45,570 bases of DNA from Haloarcula argentinensis DSM 12282 (GCA_000336895.1 AOLX01000003.1:61395-106964); one strand, 5' to 3'. Shown: positions 7,506 through 16,065, numbered from the stretch's first letter. Numbers and translations are program-made. The notes: generated by a model not told the origin, from the letters alone.

Positions 7506-8740
7506 TCACTCGCCGCGGTCGGGGACGTAGCTGAACAGCCGCAGTCCGTAGGGATGATCTTTCGGGCCCCAGCGCACGTCAACGCGGTCTGCGTCCGGAT
7601 GGTCACTCATGTCGACCGTCGTCTCGTCGCCCGGTCCGACGGTGTCTCGACCGGGCCACAGCGACCGGTTCTCGACCCGATTGATCGCGTCGATGGGAAC
7701 GAGATCGTACCACAGGCGGTCGGCGTCGAGTTCCGGACCGAGCTCGTGACGGAGCGTGGCCGTCTCACTCTCCGCGTCGAAGGCCACGCCCCAGGTGATC
7801 TGGGGGGATCGTGGATCAGATCGCGAGGTTCGTCCGGCTGCAACGGTATGCGAGCACCCGCCGTCGCCAGCTGGCCGTCGACCCTGATGTCGATGGTATC
7901 AGCCGCCGCCATGCCGGTAGGGTGTTGGTCCTGGATGGCATCTTTCATCTGCTCGCCGGGCTGGTCGACCGTCTCCGGGTACCGTTCGAGCACGAAGGGA
8001 TACGCGGCCTCGTCGTCGACTCGGAACGCGTCGACACCGAGCTCGGCGACGGTCGGGTTGAGGAGCGGGTGATCGCCGATCGACACCAGTCGGCTGGCAC
8101 CGACCGCATCGGTGACCGCTTCGAACGTGGTATCGACCTCGTGGTACCGCTCGGTGTCTCCGTGTCCGGCGTCGATCGTCGCCTCCAGATCCGGCGTGCT
8201 GTGGAGCGACGCGCTCGTCGAGACGACGACACCGTCCCGGACGGCCACGCGGCGTGGTATGTCCGAGCGAGCGTACAGATCGTAGTCGCGGTACGAGCCG
8301 TCGGACTCGTAGCCGGTCTCTGCGAGGGCGGACCGAACCGTGTCGGCCGAGAACGTCCCCTCTCGCACAGTGGCGAGGGTCGTACGCGTGAGGCTGTCGT
8401 AGTTCTCGTACCCGATCCCGAGGTACTCCAGGTCCCGACGCTGGGTGGCCCGGCTGGAGACCAAGTCTTCGGGGACGGGGCCGTGGAACGATCCGGGCTC
8501 GACGTAGGTGAGGAACCAGACTTCGTCCGTGTCGCTGTCCCACTCTGCGGGGAGCCAGCGGCGGTACTCCGGCGGGCCGGGGTCGGGAATATCGACGCGG
8601 CCGTACTGGGGCTTGTCGCCGAGTGGCGGGAGACCGGTACAGCCACTCAGAGCAGTGGACAGACAGATCGCGACGGCCGTCGCGCCGCGGTGGAGCATCG
8701 AGCGACGCGTCGGTTGGGAGGTGTCGTCTGGTGGAACCAT
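7506..8740 (-). pseudogene. Tat-exported lipoprotein paralogue 2, frameshifted
   Basis: A tandem paralogue of 6089-7330 with the same twin-arginine signal (QPTRRSMLHRGATAVAI), LSGC lipobox and body (YGRVDIPDPGPPEYRRWLPAE). Homology runs in one frame from 8740 to about 7808. It then continues in another frame from about 7800 to the stop at 7506 (ending …GPKDHPYGLRLFSYVPDRGE). The switch falls in a run of six G at 7802-7807. One extra base there restores DPPQITWGVAFDAES, which matches DPPHVTWGGVFDAET of the paralogue. So either a real one-base deletion in a homopolymer, a sequencing error, or a slippage switch. Without repair the product is 377 residues with an aberrant C-terminus. Confidence 0.85.
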
Positions 8741-8770
8741 CGTGGTACGTAATCGATGACAGCGGGCGAT

Positions 8771-8780
8771 ATTTATACCG
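8771..8780 (-). promoter_or_regulatory. TATA-box promoter of the frameshifted lipoprotein paralogue
   Basis: On the minus strand the element reads CGGTATAAAT, 31 bp from the ATG at 8740, the same distance as in copy 1. The surrounding sequence back to the start codon is nearly the same in both copies. Confidence 0.65.
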
Positions 8781-8865
8781 GGTTATCGATCGCGTGCTGG
8801 CAAACATCGGCGAAGGGTTTATACGCCGTCTGAGAAGCAGCCAACGAGTGCTAATACGGTATTCC

Positions 8866-9396
8866 CGGCTGTGTTGAATCGCCATACTGCAGCGAGGTGG
8901 GCCGCTAAATCAAAGGAACTGAAGCGGGAAGTACGCCGGCGGTGGCAACCATTGAGGCTCGATTTTCAGGTTGCACGTTGGACGGGCACTGATCGAGAAG
9001 CACGGCTGGCACGACGAGTATCCTCACTGGGGCGAGCAAAATCCGGACGCCGAAACAACGTCTGTTCGCGAGCAGGAACACGAACTTGAACAGCGTGTGT
9101 CGGAGTATATTCGGGATCTGCCGTTTCTCTGGGTTGACGTTCCGGCCGACCCCGGACCCGAGTGTGACCGAGCGGTGATTGAGCCAAATACAATCGCGAG
9201 GGTATCGCATCATCGTCGATCCGCAGGATCGTCAGACCTCGATTGGCTCGGGTACCACTCGCCGAAATCTGAGGTGTACCAATCTGGGCTGTGGAACGTG
9301 CGCCACGTCTCTGACAAGTTTGACCCCTCGCTCGTGGACCAGTTATCGGGGTATATCCCGTCAACGAATGCGCTAGATCATCAATCGCGGATCTGA
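8866..9396 (+). pseudogene. decayed haloarchaeal conserved protein (two internal stops)
   Basis: One continuous frame reads …SGKYAGGGNH then GSIFRLHVGRALIEKHGW, then PHWGEQNPDAE, LEQRVSEYIRDLPFLWVDV, and ends GLWNVRHVSDKFDPS…STNALDHQSRI. This is the order of a conserved haloarchaeal protein family of unknown function that I recognise by pattern. TGA codons interrupt it at 8920-8922 and at 8953-8955, the latter where an Arg (CGA) is expected before GSIF. There is no start with an intact N-terminus. The 3' two thirds (8971-9396) remains open from a TTG codon and could in principle still be translated. Most simply a pseudogene. Confidence 0.65.
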
Positions 9397-9499
9397 GGAC
9401 GAGGGAGGTGGTTCAGACAATTTCGTGAACTTGTACTAAGTGACCGTAAGAAACGTCGAGTTTAATTCCTAATTTCAGTCAGTACGGGTAGAATACCAG

Positions 9500-10039
9500 T
9501 CAGGATTCTCGAGTTGAAATTTGGATAGAGTCGTCATCCTTTGCTCGCTCAAGTACTGATGCGCAAAAGTCGTTTTTTGCGGCGTTGTACTCGGTGATGT
9601 TGTTTGGGTGAGATTCCGCAGCTTCCTGTTTTACTGTTGCATACTCGTTGCGTACATCTGGATAAGAACGCAGATATTCTCGAAAAAGGAGGTCATCTTT
9701 CCATTGATTGCTTGACTCTTTGATGAGATGGAGGTTGTATGATTGACCACTATCTTCTGTACGTTGAAGGAACAGCCAATTAGATGGAATATGGCTCAGC
9801 TCATATCCAAAACCAGCGCTAAGTTTGTCGATATCTCCCCATAGTCCGTTTAAGTCAGTCACAACTGCCGTGATGTCGATGATTGGTTTCGCCCTTAACC
9901 CTTCAACCGCTGTACTCCCGATATGCTCGATTCGGGCCGTATACTCGTTTAAAACGGTGGTAAGTCTCTGCCGTTCAGATTTAAATTGGTTGGGCCAGTT
10001 CGGATTGTATTCTACTACTTTGATTGGTGTCTCACTCAT
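9500..10039 (-). CDS. GrpB/UPF0157-family nucleotidyltransferase-fold protein
   Basis: 179 residues. Hallmarks are VEYNPNWPNQFKSERQRL at the N-terminus, then RIEHIGSTAVEGLRAKPIIDI, the GS-x(n)-D-x-D-like pattern of the GrpB family (nucleotidyltransferase-like fold). NLHLIKESSNQWKDDLLFREYLRSYP follows, with a C-terminal helical part (YNAAKNDFCASVLERA). The length fits the family (~170-190). The cytoplasmic substrate is not established for these proteins. It is an isolated minus-strand gene with lower GC than its left neighbours. The ATG at 10039 follows an AT-rich promoter-like stretch. Confidence 0.88.
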   Translation of the reverse strand: MSETPIKVVEYNPNWPNQFKSERQRLTTVLNEYTARIEHIGSTAVEGLRAKPIIDITAVVTDLNGLWGDIDKLSAGFGYELSHIPSNWLFLQRTEDSGQSYNLHLIKESSNQWKDDLLFREYLRSYPDVRNEYATVKQEAAESHPNNITEYNAAKNDFCASVLERAKDDDSIQISTRES

Positions 10040-10283
10040 GTTTCTGTATCTACACGTCTATATCAAAACCGTTTTGAGATGAAGATCTACAATGCGCCTG
10101 AAAACTTGCGGAGGTTTGGACTATCGATTCGCGCCACCATATAAACGAACAAACTGTTGTTCTACGTCTACACAAGGCTGTGGGTGTCCTCTTCGGAACC
10201 GCCGGCAGTCGTCCTCAAGGTTCCAAGCCTCGGACTGGAATCTCACGGTGACCGGCTCGGCGACCGCCTGGCGACGCCTCTTG

Positions 10284-10454
10284 ATGGAGTTTTCCCAGAT
10301 GCGTGGTTCAGATTTCGACCGTGCCGACAAGGCTGCCCTTCGTTTCAAACAGTTGCTCGCCGCAGACCTCGCAGACACAGACGCAGCACTAGCTGCCCTC
10401 GAACTCATCAGTACGATCTGGACACCTCAACAGACACGTTCATGGCAGAAGTGA
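10284..10454 (+). CDS. small hypothetical protein or gene fragment
   Basis: 56 residues, MEFSQMRGSDFDRADKAALR and onward to LLAADLADTDAALAALELIS. Acidic composition and helix-like periodicity suggest it is or was coding. Upstream, in another frame (10157-10290), there is also protein-like text (…SSEPPAVVLKVPSLGLESHG), so this may be the 3' part of a frameshifted gene. No family was recognised. Confidence 0.3.
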   Translation: MEFSQMRGSDFDRADKAALRFKQLLAADLADTDAALAALELISTIWTPQQTRSWQK

Positions 10455-10493
10455 CGGACAGCACGGGGCGACGAGTAGCCAACTCGTCCTGTC

Positions 10494-10694
10494 TTGGTCT
10501 CGGCTCTTACCAAAGACAGCGAAACACTGGTATCTGTATCGGGGTTGGTAGATCGGGCTGTGCAAGATGCACAGCGCAAGTCGGTCACCAGTTTCCAACT
10601 GAAAGACTTTGACGAGTCACCACACATACAGAAGAACTACGTAACAAGCGAAGTGAGAGCGAAAAGATGGCTGAAAGCGTACGGAGTCGATTAA
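10494..10694 (+). CDS. small hypothetical protein, start uncertain
   Basis: 66 residues from a TTG (SALTKDSETLVSVSGLVDRA…, …SFQLKDFDESPHIQKNYVTS…, ending RWLKAYGVD). Composition and the neat end 28 bp inside the next gene (10667-10867) argue that it is real. A plausible N-terminus (MAEVTDSTGRRVA) lies at 10442 in a different frame, so the original start may have been lost by a frameshift near 10480. Function unknown. Confidence 0.45.
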   Translation: MVSALTKDSETLVSVSGLVDRAVQDAQRKSVTSFQLKDFDESPHIQKNYVTSEVRAKRWLKAYGVD

Positions 10695-10867
10695 CGAATT
10701 CGTGGCTATATATTCCGATGAGCGTCGTCGTTTGGATATTGCTGTGGGTTTCGATAGATGCGCTTCTCGGGGACGGTAGTGTGATTTCTGCTGCGATTCC
10801 GGGGGCAGCAGGGGGGTTGGCTTTCGGAGTCTTCACCTATTATTTCAAAAATCGCGACAACGACTAG
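10667..10867 (+). CDS. small membrane protein, two helices
   Basis: 66 residues with hydrophobic segments WLYIPMSVVVWILLWVSIDA (about 13-32) and VISAAIPGAAGGLAFGVFTYY (about 39-59) and a basic/acidic tail KNRDND. The ATG lies inside the preceding short gene (28-bp overlap), which suggests coupled translation. Glycine-rich second helix. Function unknown. Confidence 0.6.
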   Translation: MAESVRSRLTNSWLYIPMSVVVWILLWVSIDALLGDGSVISAAIPGAAGGLAFGVFTYYFKNRDND

Positions 10868-10869
10868 CT

Positions 10870-11114
10870 TAGTCCTCTTGTCTGTTCATATCGGCTCCGT
10901 TGCTGCCGGCTCCCGTTCCAATTTTCCGTTTCATCACCAGTGACCGGATATAAAGCGCCTCAGCGTGCTGACTACACCCTCTACATCTTGCACGGCAACC
11001 AGTGACAACATCATCAGGTCGACAGCTGTTTCACTGGATTAGGCAAGACTCTCGCTCTCTGTCGGTTTGTGCTTCCCTCAGGGCCGAGGTTTAAATACGA
11101 TGACGAACGCAACC
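10870..11114. other. intergenic, promoter of the zinc-ribbon pseudogene at its end
   Basis: No gene seen. A TATA-like TTTAAATA occurs at about 11090-11097, roughly 20 bp before the ATG at 11115, compatible with a leaderless start there. Confidence 0.5.
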
Positions 11115-12113
11115 ATGCGTGTAACCGACCCGAATCCTGAGTACGATCCTGCTGATATCCTCGGTGCAGCGAGTTGCGACCCTGAAACGAGAGGGAACGG
11201 GCGGGAACGCGTGCTTAAATCCACTAGGTATCCCGACCGTACCGAGGATGATACCCGTATCTGTCGGACCTGTGGGAAGGATATCCCCCATGATAAACGC
11301 CAGTGCCCATTCTGCACTCAAACCGGTATCTCAGAGACTTCGTCCGACGACCAAGACGACAGTCCATTTGGAGAGTGGACATTCGGCCGAGTCGTGCTCG
11401 CGCTCGTCGAGGCGAACACTACCTTCAACGCACGAGCCACCGGCGCTGCGGCCTTCTCCGCCTCTGATAGTATCGCGAACGGCGAGGTCACCTCTCACGG
11501 AACGGTGAAGTGCCGTGCAGCGTTCGGCAGTGAGCCAGCCTCCAATCTCACCAAAGGGTAGCCCGAGCTTCCGACCGAGACCACGATCGGGGAGGACCGC
11601 GGACAGACACTCTTGGAGACGGCCGACGAGCAGACCGATTGGGATGAATCAGACGTCCAGCCATGAATCTATCTTGAGGATGGGTCGCCGGTCACCGACC
11701 GCTCGGAGTTCCAGCGGCTCAGAGATGAGTTCCAGCAAGACGACGGTACGTACTGGCTTGTTCCCGGTGTCGTACAGCGCCATCAGGCGAGATCCGAGCT
11801 GGGGACGCTTGGCGTTGAGTTCCACTGTCGACAGTGTGGCGCCGTCACGGGACACGAATCACATGGGCTCGACGGGTTCGAGTGTCACTCACACCTTGAC
11901 CGTATGATCTGGACCTGCAGGGAGTGTGGACAGCACCGCCACGAGCCCGAGCAGGAGGACGACACGGAGGAGGCTACGGACTATGAGCACCTCCCCGACG
12001 GTGTCTCTCCCGAAGACATCCACGGCGACAAGCCAGACTTCCAGGAGCAGGAGTTTCAGGACCAGATCGAAGCCTATCGCGAGCGCTATGGCTTCTTCCC
12101 ATGGAAGCGGTAG
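11115..12113 (+). pseudogene. haloarchaeal zinc-ribbon protein gene with two in-frame stops
   Basis: One frame of 333 codons from the ATG at 11115 (MRVTDPNPEYDPADILGAAS) to the TAG at 12111-12113, interrupted by TAG at 11559-11561 and TGA at 11664-11666. It has an N-terminal zinc ribbon (RICRTCGKDIPHDKRQCPFC), a middle domain (EWTFGRVVLALVEANTTFNA), and after the first stop PELPTETTIGED. The second stop is followed by IYLEDGSPVTDRSEFQRLRD. A second CxxC pair (HCRQCGAVTGHESHG, WTCRECGQHRHEP) comes near the C-terminus. The family, known from haloarchaeal plasmids, is full length and continuous. Here Trp (TGG) became TAG and Arg (CGA) became TGA. No frameshift is needed, so decay is recent. An upstream ATG at 11100 is possible. 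Confidence 0.75.
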
Positions 12114-12670
12114 CTATCGTGTCGGTAGGGCGTAACGGTTATTTAGGGTGCTGTAGAGCCGTTAACGGATTCCATTGTGGTTCTCGGTGAACGGTCAGTA
12201 TCGCTGTTCGCCGAAAGGATGTGTCCGGTTCTTGGGTGAGAGTAGGACAGTGTGAGCGCGTCATAAAACTCTCTCACGAAGTACGATTCATCGGTAGCTC
12301 GTTGAGTTATCCGGACAGTAATCGGGCGTATTGCTCGGTGAAGCCGGACTCAGAACTCAGCGACGACAGCAAGTTGCTTTAGTATTTCGTAAGTCTGCTG
12401 TATTGCTTACTCAGCGTAGATCGTGGTGCCTATTCTACGGTACGCGACAGTATTATCTTAATTCTCGCATAGTTTGTTGCGAGCGAGAACATCCACTCTA
12501 ATGCATCTGTGTCCAATTCTGCATCGTCGGTCGCTTTCGTACCTAGATATTCCTCACTCGCGGGGAAAATCGTATTCATTACCCAGCAGCCTAAACGACA
12601 ATAACCGAGCGCTACATTTGTATACCCAGTGGGGAAATACTTTTTGTCAGATGGGAAGAACCACTACGAA
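12114..12670. other. intergenic stretch, no gene recognised
   Basis: About 550 bp without a convincing frame. It contains scattered direct and inverted short matches (for example GTAACGG/CCGTTA around 12133-12170) but nothing assignable to an insertion sequence. The GC content falls towards the small membrane gene at 12671. Confidence 0.4.
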
Positions 12671-12880
12671 ATGTCGCCAACCGATTACAATACTGAAGGA
12701 TTGAACTTTTCGCTCCGCAATTTGCTTTTAGCTGTCTTTCTCTTCCTGATTGTTAGGCTCGGAAGTGGATTGGCAAGAGGACTATTGGAAGGAGACTATC
12801 TAATAGGCACACTAGGATTGATACTTGCTCTCGTACCAATAATTTGGCTCTTGTCGATCATCAGAAAGGCATATTTCTGA
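12671..12880 (+). CDS. small membrane protein, two helices
   Basis: 69 residues from the ATG at 12671 (MSPTDYNTEGLNFSLRN). Helices LLLAVFLFLIVRLGSGLA (about 19-36) and LIGTLGLILALVPIIWLL (about 44-61) are joined by GLLEGDY, with a basic end RKAYF. The frame is open to 12629, but the shorter start has a typical cytosolic N-terminus. Low GC compared with the chromosome-like genes. Function unknown. Confidence 0.6.
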   Translation: MSPTDYNTEGLNFSLRNLLLAVFLFLIVRLGSGLARGLLEGDYLIGTLGLILALVPIIWLLSIIRKAYF

Positions 12881-12997
12881 AAACCTTCCAAGATAAGGAT
12901 CCTCTGTTAGAATATACGATTATAGTCCTACGATGACGTTTTGAGTTCCGGTAACATCCGATTCATAGACTACCTGTACTGACCATCGTTTAACCAC

Positions 12998-13141
12998 TCA
13001 AGTTAGTTCCAGTGTTCCCGCGAACCCCCGTCGCCTCTGTGGGGAGAGCCGTACATATTCTTCCGCCGAATTGTCAGTGGTCCGGTCTGATTCATCACCG
13101 AACTCTATGAATTGTGGTCGTAAATCTAGAGTACTGGACAT
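12998..13141 (-). CDS. short acidic hypothetical protein
   Basis: 47 residues, MSSTLDLRPQFIEFGDESDR and onward to EEYVRLSPQRRRGFAGTLEL. It has haloarchaeal composition and reads like a complete small protein. No family recognised. The frame extends upstream to 13207, but that part is not acidic and looks non-coding. Confidence 0.35.
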   Translation of the reverse strand: MSSTLDLRPQFIEFGDESDRTTDNSAEEYVRLSPQRRRGFAGTLELT

Positions 13142-13479
13142 GATCTTGGAAGACTTCGTGGTTAGGACGGAACAGAAGTAGAACTGTCTGAGTGCGGAGC
13201 TAGCCACTCTTCAATAATATAAAACACAGAATGAGAGATTACACTATTTCTTGCCGTACAGTGTAGACTCCGTCGGCTGGAATGGTGGAATAGCAATCTT
13301 AGTCACGGCTCTGCTGTCAGAGCGGAGGACGGAGGTGTTGATCTGTCTGGTGAACCACTCACTGGTCGTAATAAGCGCGTGTAAAATAGTATATCAGATT
13401 GGAATATCATATTCATGGGGTTGGAATGTCACTTTGAAGTATCCTGCCCACTTTTGTCAGTTGAGGATAATATGATACT

Positions 13480-13746
13480 GTGAAACGGTTCTATGTGTTT
13501 TATATATGCTTAGCAATGTGGGGCATAATGTTCGGATATAGTACGGTACTAGCCATCGTCACGGGTGATCTGAGCTTTTCAATAATTGTCACATCTATAG
13601 CTAGCATCATGATGTTTTGTGCATCATCATATCAGATAGTCCGAGGCCTCTCGGGTGAATTCGATGACATCCCCGAGTGGTCAGTTTGGATCGTCGTTCT
13701 AGGTACTGTTATGTTTATTGTAGCCCATCCGGCTGAATTGGCCTGA
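13480..13746 (+). CDS. small membrane protein, three helices
   Basis: 88 residues from a GTG. Helices at about 3-25 (YVFYICLAMWGIMFGYSTVL), 30-55 (FSIIVTSIASIMMFCASSY) and 66-84 (WSVWIVVLGTVMFIVAH), with an acidic loop GEFDDIPE between the last two. AT-rich. No family recognised. Confidence 0.55.
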   Translation: MKRFYVFYICLAMWGIMFGYSTVLAIVTGDLSFSIIVTSIASIMMFCASSYQIVRGLSGEFDDIPEWSVWIVVLGTVMFIVAHPAELA

Positions 13747-13865
13747 CTCGAAAAAATACCATTCCCAGTAGTAGCGTGGATACAGGATAGCAGTCAATAC
13801 GCCCACGTACCAAACGGCCGTTTCACACTCACTGGTGAAAAAAGAAGCCGTATTCACAACGGCTG

Positions 13866-14126
13866 TTACTCCGGTAATAGCCGATCCAAAACGATACTCG
13901 TTCCGTCCTCAGTCCGGGGAACTGTATTCTCCAACAGGTGCTCGTCACATTCGTCAACGCCGAGAATACCGGTTTCGACGATACGGGGACCGTCCTCCCG
14001 TTCACCGGTGAGAGTCAGGCACAGCTGGCCGTCGACCTTCCCACCAGCAACCGAAATCGACGCAACTGCGTCGGGAAACGAGATAGTCGTCCAACCATCG
14101 GGTTTCCGGACCCGCAACTCGGGCAT
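13866..14126 (-). CDS. hypothetical protein, divergent partner of 14210-14452
   Basis: 86 residues, starting MPELRVRKPDGWTTISFPDA. Beta-rich, with …VDGQLCLTLTGEREDGPRIV… and an acidic end LDRLLPE. The composition is haloarchaeal. It is transcribed away from the small gene at 14210 with 83 bp between the starts, suggesting a shared control region. No family recognised. Confidence 0.6.
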   Translation of the reverse strand: MPELRVRKPDGWTTISFPDAVASISVAGGKVDGQLCLTLTGEREDGPRIVETGILGVDECDEHLLENTVPRTEDGTSIVLDRLLPE

Positions 14127-14209
14127 TAGTTCTTCTTATGTCGGCGAACGACATCAGCGCTCTGGCTGCCTGCGAGCGGTTTTGTGTCTCCTTGTAGCCG
14201 GAGGCGATC

Positions 14210-14452
14210 ATGAGTAGTACACCTTCCTTCGAGGAGTACGACTTTGACCGTGGTGACCGCGTCCGGGTTGATTGGACAGACGGCAGCAGCCCACTCGATG
14301 TGGTCATTGGGACCGTATCAGGTATCTCGCGTTCCGGTGGCAACGTGGTTGTTGCTGTCGAGGTTGAGGACGACCAGTATCCCGAGAACTCGATCTACGG
14401 TGGCACCCACGACGCTGCTCCTGAATGGGTCGAGCGGCTAGAGCAATCCTAG
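14210..14452 (+). CDS. small acidic hypothetical protein
   Basis: 80 residues, FDRGDRVRVDWTDGSSPLDV, VIGTVSGISRSGGNVVVAVE and APEWVERLEQS. The alternation suggests a small beta-barrel such as an SH3- or OB-like fold, but that is an inference from pattern only. It precedes hicB by 89 bp on the same strand and may be unrelated to it. Confidence 0.6.
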   Translation: MSSTPSFEEYDFDRGDRVRVDWTDGSSPLDVVIGTVSGISRSGGNVVVAVEVEDDQYPENSIYGGTHDAAPEWVERLEQS

Positions 14453-14541
14453 TCTGACGGCAAGAACTCGCCCCTCGTTTTGTGAGCCCCTTGGGCTGCG
14501 GGGGTCGTCCCTCAGATAAACTACTTACCGAGGACAACACA

Positions 14542-14799
14542 ATGTCAAGACCCATGAGTTCTGGCCGGGAGATTCGACTTACTGAGGACCCAGAGAGTGA
14601 GTATTGGGTCGCCAAGGACATCGAAACGGGCGTTGCCAGCCAGGGAAAAACCCGCAGACAGGCCCTCGATAATCTTGATGAAGCGGTCGAAGGATATCAC
14701 GGGGCCGGCCGGGAGCCGACCGAAGCAGAGCTCGCTGAGGTGGGTATTGACCCGGACGAGAATACGTCCGGTGGCGAACTGCCTGACGTTTTGAAATAA
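14542..14799 (+). CDS. hicB: HicB-family antitoxin
   Basis: 85 residues from the ATG at 14542. An upstream start at 14482 would add non-haloarchaeal sequence. The body EIRLTEDPESEYWVAKDIET, then GVASQGKTRRQALDNLDEAV and EPTEAELAEVGIDPDEN, is the partial RNase-H-like HicB fold with its 'G…GKTRxEAL.NL.EA' signature. It neutralises the HicA mRNA interferase and normally represses its own operon. The toxin gene starts 14 bp downstream but is broken, so this antitoxin is probably an orphan here or acts on other HicA copies. Confidence 0.85.
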   Translation: MSRPMSSGREIRLTEDPESEYWVAKDIETGVASQGKTRRQALDNLDEAVEGYHGAGREPTEAELAEVGIDPDENTSGGELPDVLK

Positions 14800-14813
14800 A
14801 TCCTCTTACGACG

Positions 14814-15067
14814 ATGGTATCACGCGATTTCAGCGGAGAAGACGTAGTCAAAGTACTCTGCAACGTGGGGACTTATGAGCTAGACCGAATTCGTGACAAT
14901 CACTACATTCTAGTCTGGGAACCGCCTGCTGACCACGACACTGATGCGCGAACGGTTCCAGCGCGTATTACGACCGAATTAGTACTGTGACACTTCAGGA
15001 GATTGCTGAACAAGCTGGAGCAAAGGACTTCCAGGCTTTCTGTCGCTGGATCGACCGCAATCGCTAG
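14814..15067 (+). pseudogene. hicA: HicA-family toxin, frameshifted
   Basis: Frame one starts MVSRDFSGEDVVKVLCNVGT and runs …NHYILVWEPPADHD…RTVPARITTELVL, with a stop at 14988-14990 (58 residues). The missing C-terminus, TLQEIAEQAGAKDFQAFCRW plus IDRNR, is present directly downstream in another frame (14990-15067). HicA is a small dsRBD-fold mRNA interferase; the NHYIL block corresponds to the usual 'GSHxxx' active-site His strand. A one-base deletion near 14980 explains the break. The C-terminal piece is repeated at 33110 (see repeats). Loss of the toxin with retention of hicB is the expected direction of decay. Confidence 0.75.
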
Positions 15068-15074
15068 CTTCCGA
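14992..15074 (+). repeat. 83-bp direct repeat, copy A (hicA 3' end)
   Basis: 80 of 83 bases match 33110-33192. It begins ACTTCAGGAGATTGCTGAAC and ends GCTAGCTTCCGA. Downstream similarity continues in weaker form (…GAGAGGC-CGCCCAAGAG…) for about 80 bp in both copies. It encodes the C-terminus of HicA. Confidence 0.9.
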
Positions 15075-15377
15075 CAGTGGTTTTGTGTGCCTTAGACGGA
15101 CGAGAGGCGCGCCCAAGAGCGTGTCTCGACGGAACAGGCCTACATGGCTGTCGGACGCTACGGTGGCGTCTCTACTAACGGTCATCTCTCTGTCTGGGAT
15201 GTTGCTGAGGCCTGAGTGACTTCTATCGGTTGCTTGCACGAGCTGCCAATTTTGTGAGTCCCCCTCATCTGAGGGGTTCCGGAACATGAGGACCGAACAG
15301 CAGTCCATCGACGAACAAGTAATACCCGGCGGTAATCGGCAGGCAGTTTCGACACAGCTTCTCAACCGCCACTGCAA
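15068..15377. other. intergenic, diverged continuation of the repeat then no gene
   Basis: 15075-15160 is a diverged copy of 33193-33270. In copy B this sequence belongs to a small open frame (33234-33365), but here that frame is broken. 15160-15377 shows no convincing gene. Confidence 0.4.
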
Positions 15378-15539
15378 GTGATACATATAAGTCTCACGAC
15401 AGATGGTTTTCAAGAGTTTACCCGTTCAGATCCGACTGATAATGAAGATCTCGGACTTGGGGACGCCCTCGCCGCAGTCGCCGTTGATGTCGATGTGGAC
15501 GCTGTTGCCGAGGTCCGGGATGCCCGCGAACAGATATGA
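15378..15539 (+). CDS. small acidic protein, antitoxin-like context
   Basis: 53 residues from a GTG at 15378. The second half is strongly haloarchaeal: NEDLGLGDALAAVAVDVDVD then AVAEVRDAREQI. The stop TGA at 15537-15539 overlaps an ATG (ATGATATAC…) that opens a short frame MIYPLDITGTVQLRQFEV before its own stop. A 4-bp ATGA overlap with a following gene is typical of toxin-antitoxin operons, so this may be the antitoxin of a pair whose second gene has been lost. No family recognised. Confidence 0.4.
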   Translation: MIHISLTTDGFQEFTRSDPTDNEDLGLGDALAAVAVDVDVDAVAEVRDAREQI

Positions 15540-15672
15540 TATACCCGCTCGATATAACCGGGACCGTACAGTTGCGCCAGTTTGAGGTGTGAGCAGTTCG
15601 TGTTCGCTTGCTCATTTGCTACCTAACAATCTGCCCACTGTCTTTCGAGCGGTTTGTTCGTATGACCCGCTC

Positions 15673-16065
15673 TCACTCCAGAGGTTGGTCGAGAATGTCG
15701 AAGATATCGACAGCTTTGAACTCCTGATACCGTTTTTTGCCAGTCGTTTCGGTCAGGACATCCTGTCCCTCAAGCTCCTGAATCGCGTTCCGTGCTGTTT
15801 GTTGCGTTACGTCCAGTAGCTCGGCAATGTCGTTCGTGGTCACGTATGGCTGCTTGAACAGGCGCATCGCCAGCCGGTCGGCGGCTGTTTTTTCGTGTCC
15901 ATAGGTTCGCTCATACTCCCGACGGAGATCTCGGAGATCATTCGTTCGGGTGACAGCCTCGGCAGCTTGCGAGCGAATCCCCTTGACGACGAATTCTAGC
16001 CAAGGCTCCCAGGCACCTGTTTCGCTGAAACGACGAGGCTGCTGGGAGATTGATCGGCTTCGCAC
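15673..16065 (-). pseudogene. C-terminal remnant of a Fic-family protein
   Basis: From residue ~15 the frame reads FSETGAWEPWLEFVVKGIRS, then QAAEAVTRTNDLRDLRREYE and ADRLAMRLFKQPYVTTNDIA, then ELLDVTQQTARNAIQELEGQ and a short end …FDILDQPLE. This matches the C-terminal third of Fic AMP-transferase-type proteins: the helix after the active site (…YSDWL.FFL..V), a linker helix and a terminal winged-helix domain. The Fic core with HPFxxGNGR is absent. The preceding 15 residues are unrelated, so the gene is 5'-truncated. It ends normally at 15673. Confidence 0.7.

Noticed and set aside
7811..8752. 313-residue plus-strand frame and 328-residue minus-strand frame across the lipoprotein pseudogene
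   Set aside because: Both are shadows of the GC-rich lipoprotein gene. They are Arg-rich, carry no motif, and the paralogue next door shows which frame is conserved.
10121..10408. 95-residue minus-strand Arg/Ala-rich frame
   Set aside because: It is antisense to an acidic plus-strand frame with better composition for a haloarchaeon.
11559..11666. Stop-codon recoding (TAG/TGA read as amino acids)
   Set aside because: Two different stops replace ordinary Trp and Arg by single transitions, and other genes here use TAG and TGA as true stops. Pseudogenisation is the default, kept only as a weak alternative.
12114..12470. Insertion-sequence remnant
   Set aside because: No transposase motif or terminal inverted repeat could be recognised by eye.
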